Origin: Chitinophaga sp.
GTDB lineage: Bacteria > Bacteroidota > Bacteroidia > Chitinophagales > Chitinophagaceae
Length of the DNA stretch: 64,000 bases
Direction of reading: 5' to 3'
NCBI RefSeq assembly: GCF_017745275.1
Contig: NZ_JAGHZS010000001.1
Span: 434,001-498,000, forward strand
Part shown: in pieces, positions 61,254-64,000 of the stretch
Position numbering within the stretch: position 1 is the stretch's first letter
How the letters are laid out: every line of letters begins with the position of its first letter
Translations under genes and position numbers: made by a program
Notes under the pieces: model-generated
The model's input: only the letters and a program-made list of their open reading frames with translations
What the model was told of the DNA's origin: nothing
Databases searched by the model: none

Positions 61254-61685
61254 ATGCCTGATATTCAAAAAGCAATTACAGACGCCGATTTCATGGCTTG
61301 TGCCGAAGTAATTTTATACCTGCGCCCACACTTAAAAAAAGAAGCGCTGCTGGCGCAGATCAAAGAAATGCAGCAGGAAGACTACCAGATCATCTTCATT
61401 ACAGCAGACGATGATCCGGCCAAAGCCGCTGCTTTCGCAGGCTACCGGCATATGAATAAGTTAGTAAGCGGGAAAGTTATTTATATAGACGACCTGGCCT
61501 GTTTACCAGACTACCAGGGCCGCGGCTATGCAGGAAGGCTATTGGATTATGTGAAGGCACAGGCAAAAGCAGAAGGATTAAAGAGAGTACAGCTGGATTC
61601 CGGTCATGACCGTCACCCCGCACACCGGGTATATCTCCGAAAAGGATATTATATCTCAGCGCACCATTTTACACAACCGCTGTAG
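61254..61685 (+). CDS. GNAT family N-acetyltransferase
   Basis: The 143-residue product has a GNAT fold: strands around YQIIFITADDDPAKAAAFAG and KVIYIDDLACLPDYQGRGYA, where QGRGYA is the acetyl-CoA loop (R/QxxGxG/A). This is followed by GRLLDYVKAQAKAEGLKRVQ and LDSGHDRHPAHRVYLRKGY. Length and motif order are normal for a single-domain acetyltransferase. The acceptor is unknown. Its stop codon lies 5 bp from a type-B palindrome that separates it from the convergent yceI-like gene. Confidence 0.93.
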   Translation: MPDIQKAITDADFMACAEVILYLRPHLKKEALLAQIKEMQQEDYQIIFITADDDPAKAAAFAGYRHMNKLVSGKVIYIDDLACLPDYQGRGYAGRLLDYVKAQAKAEGLKRVQLDSGHDRHPAHRVYLRKGYYISAHHFTQPL

Positions 61686-61689
61686 AGCG

Positions 61690-61809
61690 GAAAGCGGAAA
61701 GCATAAAGCATAAAGCTATTGTAGCGAATGATAAGAGCGGATAAGTAATTTATTCCATACGCTCTTATCATTCGCTACAATAGCTTTATGCTTTATGCTT
61801 TCCGCTTTC
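61690..61809. repeat. Heptad palindromic element, type B, perfect 50-bp arms
   Basis: Left arm 61690-61739 and right arm 61760-61809 are exact reverse complements: GAAAGCG, GAAAGCA, TAAAGCA, TAAAGCT, then ATTGTAGCGAATGATAAGAGCG split as ATTGTAGCGAATG and ATAAGAGCG. The arms share AAAGCTATTG(T)AGCGA-like sequence with the element at 59134, but the tips differ in a mirrored way. The loop is 20 bases and palindrome-like itself. It lies between convergent genes. Confidence 0.95.
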
Positions 61810-61827
61810 TGCTTATGTTTTATGTTT

Positions 61828-62394
61828 TTAGCCTTTCTTCGCCAGCACCTTCAGTGTCACAGTAAGTTTATCATCAATAGCATTATCGGGGCCTACACCG
61901 AAGTCTCTCCGGTTAATAGTAAACGTTCCATCTAACTGGCAACTATTCGTTCCTGCTACGGCAGTAAAAGGAAACGCAATGGTTTTGGTGACGCCTTTGA
62001 TAGTGAGCGCACCGGTGAGCTGGTAAGTGTTGGGTTTATCGGCAGCGGTGATACTGGTAGACAACAGGCGCATAACAGGATACTTAGCCGTATTGAAATA
62101 TTTCTCGTCCATTAAATCCCGGTCCCGTTTACCAATACCGGTACTAATGGTATTCACCTGTACTGTAGCATCTACAACGGCCGACTTCAGATCATGCGGA
62201 TCAAAGCGGACATGACCTTTCAGCCCTTTAAAATACCCGTTGACGGTACTGCTGAAAATAAGGTGGTTGACAATCGTGAATTTCACGGTAGCACCATCAT
62301 CAGAGAGGGTGTATTGCTGTGCCTGTACCACACCGGCGCCAAATACCAGGATACTGCATAACAATAGGCGAAGAAGAAATACTGGAGCTTTCAT
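61828..62394 (-). CDS. YceI family protein
   Basis: The start at 62394 gives a signal peptide (MKAPVFLLRLLLCSILVFGA, ending near VVQAQ). The 188-residue product has the YceI lipocalin-like barrel: YTLSDDGATVKFTIVNHLIF, GYFKGLKGHVRFDPHDLKSA, RDRDLMDEKYFNTAKYPVM, YQLTGALTIKGVTKTIAFPF and NRRDFGVGPDNAID. YceI proteins bind isoprenoid-like hydrophobic ligands in the periplasm. It is a single gene, with a palindromic element at its 3' end. Confidence 0.93.
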   Translation of the reverse strand: MKAPVFLLRLLLCSILVFGAGVVQAQQYTLSDDGATVKFTIVNHLIFSSTVNGYFKGLKGHVRFDPHDLKSAVVDATVQVNTISTGIGKRDRDLMDEKYFNTAKYPVMRLLSTSITAADKPNTYQLTGALTIKGVTKTIAFPFTAVAGTNSCQLDGTFTINRRDFGVGPDNAIDDKLTVTLKVLAKKG

Positions 62395-62523
62395 GATACA
62401 AAGGTGTTTGTTTACTGGCATTTGGCCAAATCGCGTACCATGTTTCGGTTGGAGGACATAAAAAAAACAGCGGGCTACCCTTGCATAGTCACCCGCCGTA
62501 TAGCTATCATTATGAAAAAAAGA

Positions 62524-64000
62524 CTAGTTTTTGCCCGTTTCCTCCTTAAAAGCACTTACGTATTCGTGCATAATCTCCGTAAGACTTTCACCTATAAGCG
62601 TGTAAGAATCGGTAGGAAGATTGGCCAGAGATACCCGCACCGACCATTCCGGTCCCGCAAATCCGCCGCCATTGAGCAATACGATAGCCGTTTTTTCTGC
62701 CAGCCGGAAAAGAATATCCGTAGGCTCCATTTTCTTTTGCATCCATTTACAGAAGTCTGCCCCATAAATTTTTGTCGCCCAGGACGCAATATCTATCTCC
62801 GAATAATAACCAGTGTTCAGGGGATCATCCACCTGTTCCAGTTCTATTTTATCCCATAATAATTTCAGGCGTTTATGTACCAGTTGCTGTGCAATTTGCT
62901 TATAGTTATTTTCTTTATCGAGCAATGCAAACAACGCAAACAAGGTCATTTGTGTTTGCTGAGGTAATGAAAGCCCCGCGGTATGATTCAGGGCTACCTG
63001 CCGGCTATCGGCCACCATGCGATCAATGAATTTCATCTTCTCCGGGTGCAGCGTAGTGGAACTATAACGTTTGGCGAGTTCCTTTTTAGCGGAAGCTGGC
63101 AATTCAGCCAACTGCTTATCATAGATGTTATGTTCATGTACAGCAATCACGCCTAAACGCCAACCGGTACAACCGAAGTATTTAGAGAAAGAATATACGC
63201 AGATGGTATTGTAAGGAATTTTCGACAACAACGAATGAAAGTCATTAACAAAAGTGCCGTATACATCATCCGTTACAATCATCAGGTGTGGATTATGTTT
63301 TTTTACGATGGTAGCCAGCTTGTCCATCACTGTTGGCGCAATGGCCCGGGATGGCGGGTTGCTGGGATTCACCGTAAACAGTACTTTGATATCTGTATCT
63401 TTCAGTTTCTCCAGTTCTTCCTCCGGGTACTGCCAGGAGTGCCGGCCTTCTTTCGTTTGTCCGACTGCGTTGATATAAACAACATCAAATTTATAGCGCT
63501 CCAGTTGTGGAATTTCGAGATAAGGTGTAAATGTGGGCACCATCAACGCTATGCGGGAGCCATGTTTCAGCAGTTTGTTCTCCATCAGCGAATCGAAAAT
63601 GTAGCACATGGCTGCGGTACCACCTTCCACGGCAAACAAATCGAATTTGCCTTTGGTCACCTCGCCGGCACACATCTCCTGAACAATATAATCATGCACA
63701 ATAGGCTCAAAGTGTGCCAACATACGGCCCGGCACCGGGTATTCATTGCCGATAATACCTTCCGCCAGTTCAAACACAAAATCATCTTCATTAAATTTAT
63801 GCTGCTGGATACCGTATAAATAAGCCTGCTGGAGCAAGTGAGCACCAGGTGTTTCTTTATGCAATGCGAGGAAGGCTTTAAACCGGTCGGCAATACCACT
63901 TCTTTCCGGAACACCCGCCAGGCCATGATTATCGGCCATGTTACGCCGGCATTCTGCTACGCCAAATTGCCCAAGCAGAAAATAAGCATCTCTCGGCTCA
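62524..64000 (-). CDS. aspD: Aspartate 4-decarboxylase/aspartate aminotransferase (partial, N-terminus outside window)
   Basis: The frame stays open to the window edge; the first residues seen include EPRDAYFLLGQFGVAE, then the motif DNHGLAGVPERSGIADRF. The ATG at 63939 is internal, so the true start lies beyond 64000. Aspartate 4-decarboxylase (EC 4.1.1.12, bifunctional with transamination) is a PLP enzyme making alanine from aspartate. Seen here: FAVEGGTAAMCYIFDSLMEN, LFTVNPSNPPSRAI, MIVTDDVYGTF, the PLP Lys in VYSFSKYFGCTGWRLGVIA, and the C-terminal NGGGFAGPEWSVRVSLANLP. About 491 residues are inside, against roughly 530-540 for the family. Confidence 0.93.
   Translation of the reverse strand, partial: EPRDAYFLLGQFGVAECRRNMADNHGLAGVPERSGIADRFKAFLALHKETPGAHLLQQAYLYGIQQHKFNEDDFVFELAEGIIGNEYPVPGRMLAHFEPIVHDYIVQEMCAGEVTKGKFDLFAVEGGTAAMCYIFDSLMENKLLKHGSRIALMVPTFTPYLEIPQLERYKFDVVYINAVGQTKEGRHSWQYPEEELEKLKDTDIKVLFTVNPSNPPSRAIAPTVMDKLATIVKKHNPHLMIVTDDVYGTFVNDFHSLLSKIPYNTICVYSFSKYFGCTGWRLGVIAVHEHNIYDKQLAELPASAKKELAKRYSSTTLHPEKMKFIDRMVADSRQVALNHTAGLSLPQQTQMTLFALFALLDKENNYKQIAQQLVHKRLKLLWDKIELEQVDDPLNTGYYSEIDIASWATKIYGADFCKWMQKKMEPTDILFRLAEKTAIVLLNGGGFAGPEWSVRVSLANLPTDSYTLIGESLTEIMHEYVSAFKEETGKN

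Noticed and set aside
62399..62430. TTTG and CACCTTTG boxes upstream of the YceI gene, resembling a Bacteroidota promoter
   Set aside because: The predicted transcription start would fall at or inside the start codon at 62394, so the boxes cannot serve that start.

Overview
The window looks like a chromosomal segment of a Chitinophagaceae bacterium (phylum Bacteroidota), most like Chitinophaga. The signs are two ECF sigma factor/FecR/SusC/SusD loci, SusC proteins with an N-terminal STN domain, many lipoproteins and TonB-dependent receptors, short AT-rich gaps with weak ribosome binding sites, and a TAnnTTTG-type promoter. No tRNA, rRNA, CRISPR array, phage or insertion sequence was recognised. 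Genes are cut at both ends: an S41 peptidase on the left and an aspartate 4-decarboxylase on the right.

Layout. 1-14236 (minus): an ECF sigma and FecR pair, then a tight operon of SusC, SusD, a large secreted protein with an internal repeat, a secreted FMN_bind-like protein with an ApbE flavinylation motif, a secreted FAD-dependent oxidoreductase, the flavin transferase ApbE and the start of an S41 peptidase. 14359-15625: an AT-rich island with a small membrane ORF and a probable GNAT/XRE toxin-antitoxin pair behind a phased palindromic operator. 15917-27215: a DUF1080 protein, then a membrane-anchored TPR-HTH regulator and its likely target operon (TonB receptor, beta-helix lipoprotein, beta-propeller phytase, purple acid phosphatase, imelysin-like/di-heme peroxidase). 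27313-40025: mixed single genes (aldo/keto reductase, a tandem pair of unknown secreted proteins, WYL regulator, AlkZ-like glycosylase, HipA-like/DUF3037 pair, GH95 fucosidase, MacB-like permease). 40642-46039 (minus): a paralogous receptor/beta-helix/beta-propeller cluster. 46597-49194: an unknown two-domain beta-sandwich protein and a solitary ECF sigma. 49324-59130 (plus): the second sigma/FecR/SusC/SusD locus, with an Mx1-type metallopeptidase, a DUF4302 lipoprotein and a small secreted protein. 59233-64000: MocR-type regulator, AhpD-like protein, GNAT, YceI and aspartate 4-decarboxylase.

Three signals stand out. (1) The left operon joins a SusC/SusD importer to a complete extracytoplasmic flavoprotein set, including ApbE and a protein carrying its DxxTGAT target motif. 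(2) Six intergenic palindromes have arms built from 7-bp repeats. Three of them have arms of 42-47-50 bp that match perfectly although the elements differ from one another. They sit directly after stop codons, mostly between convergent genes. (3) TAA-centred repeats spaced about 11 bp apart occur upstream of the TPR-HTH regulator, its adjacent operon and the distant paralogous operon, which suggests a shared regulon.
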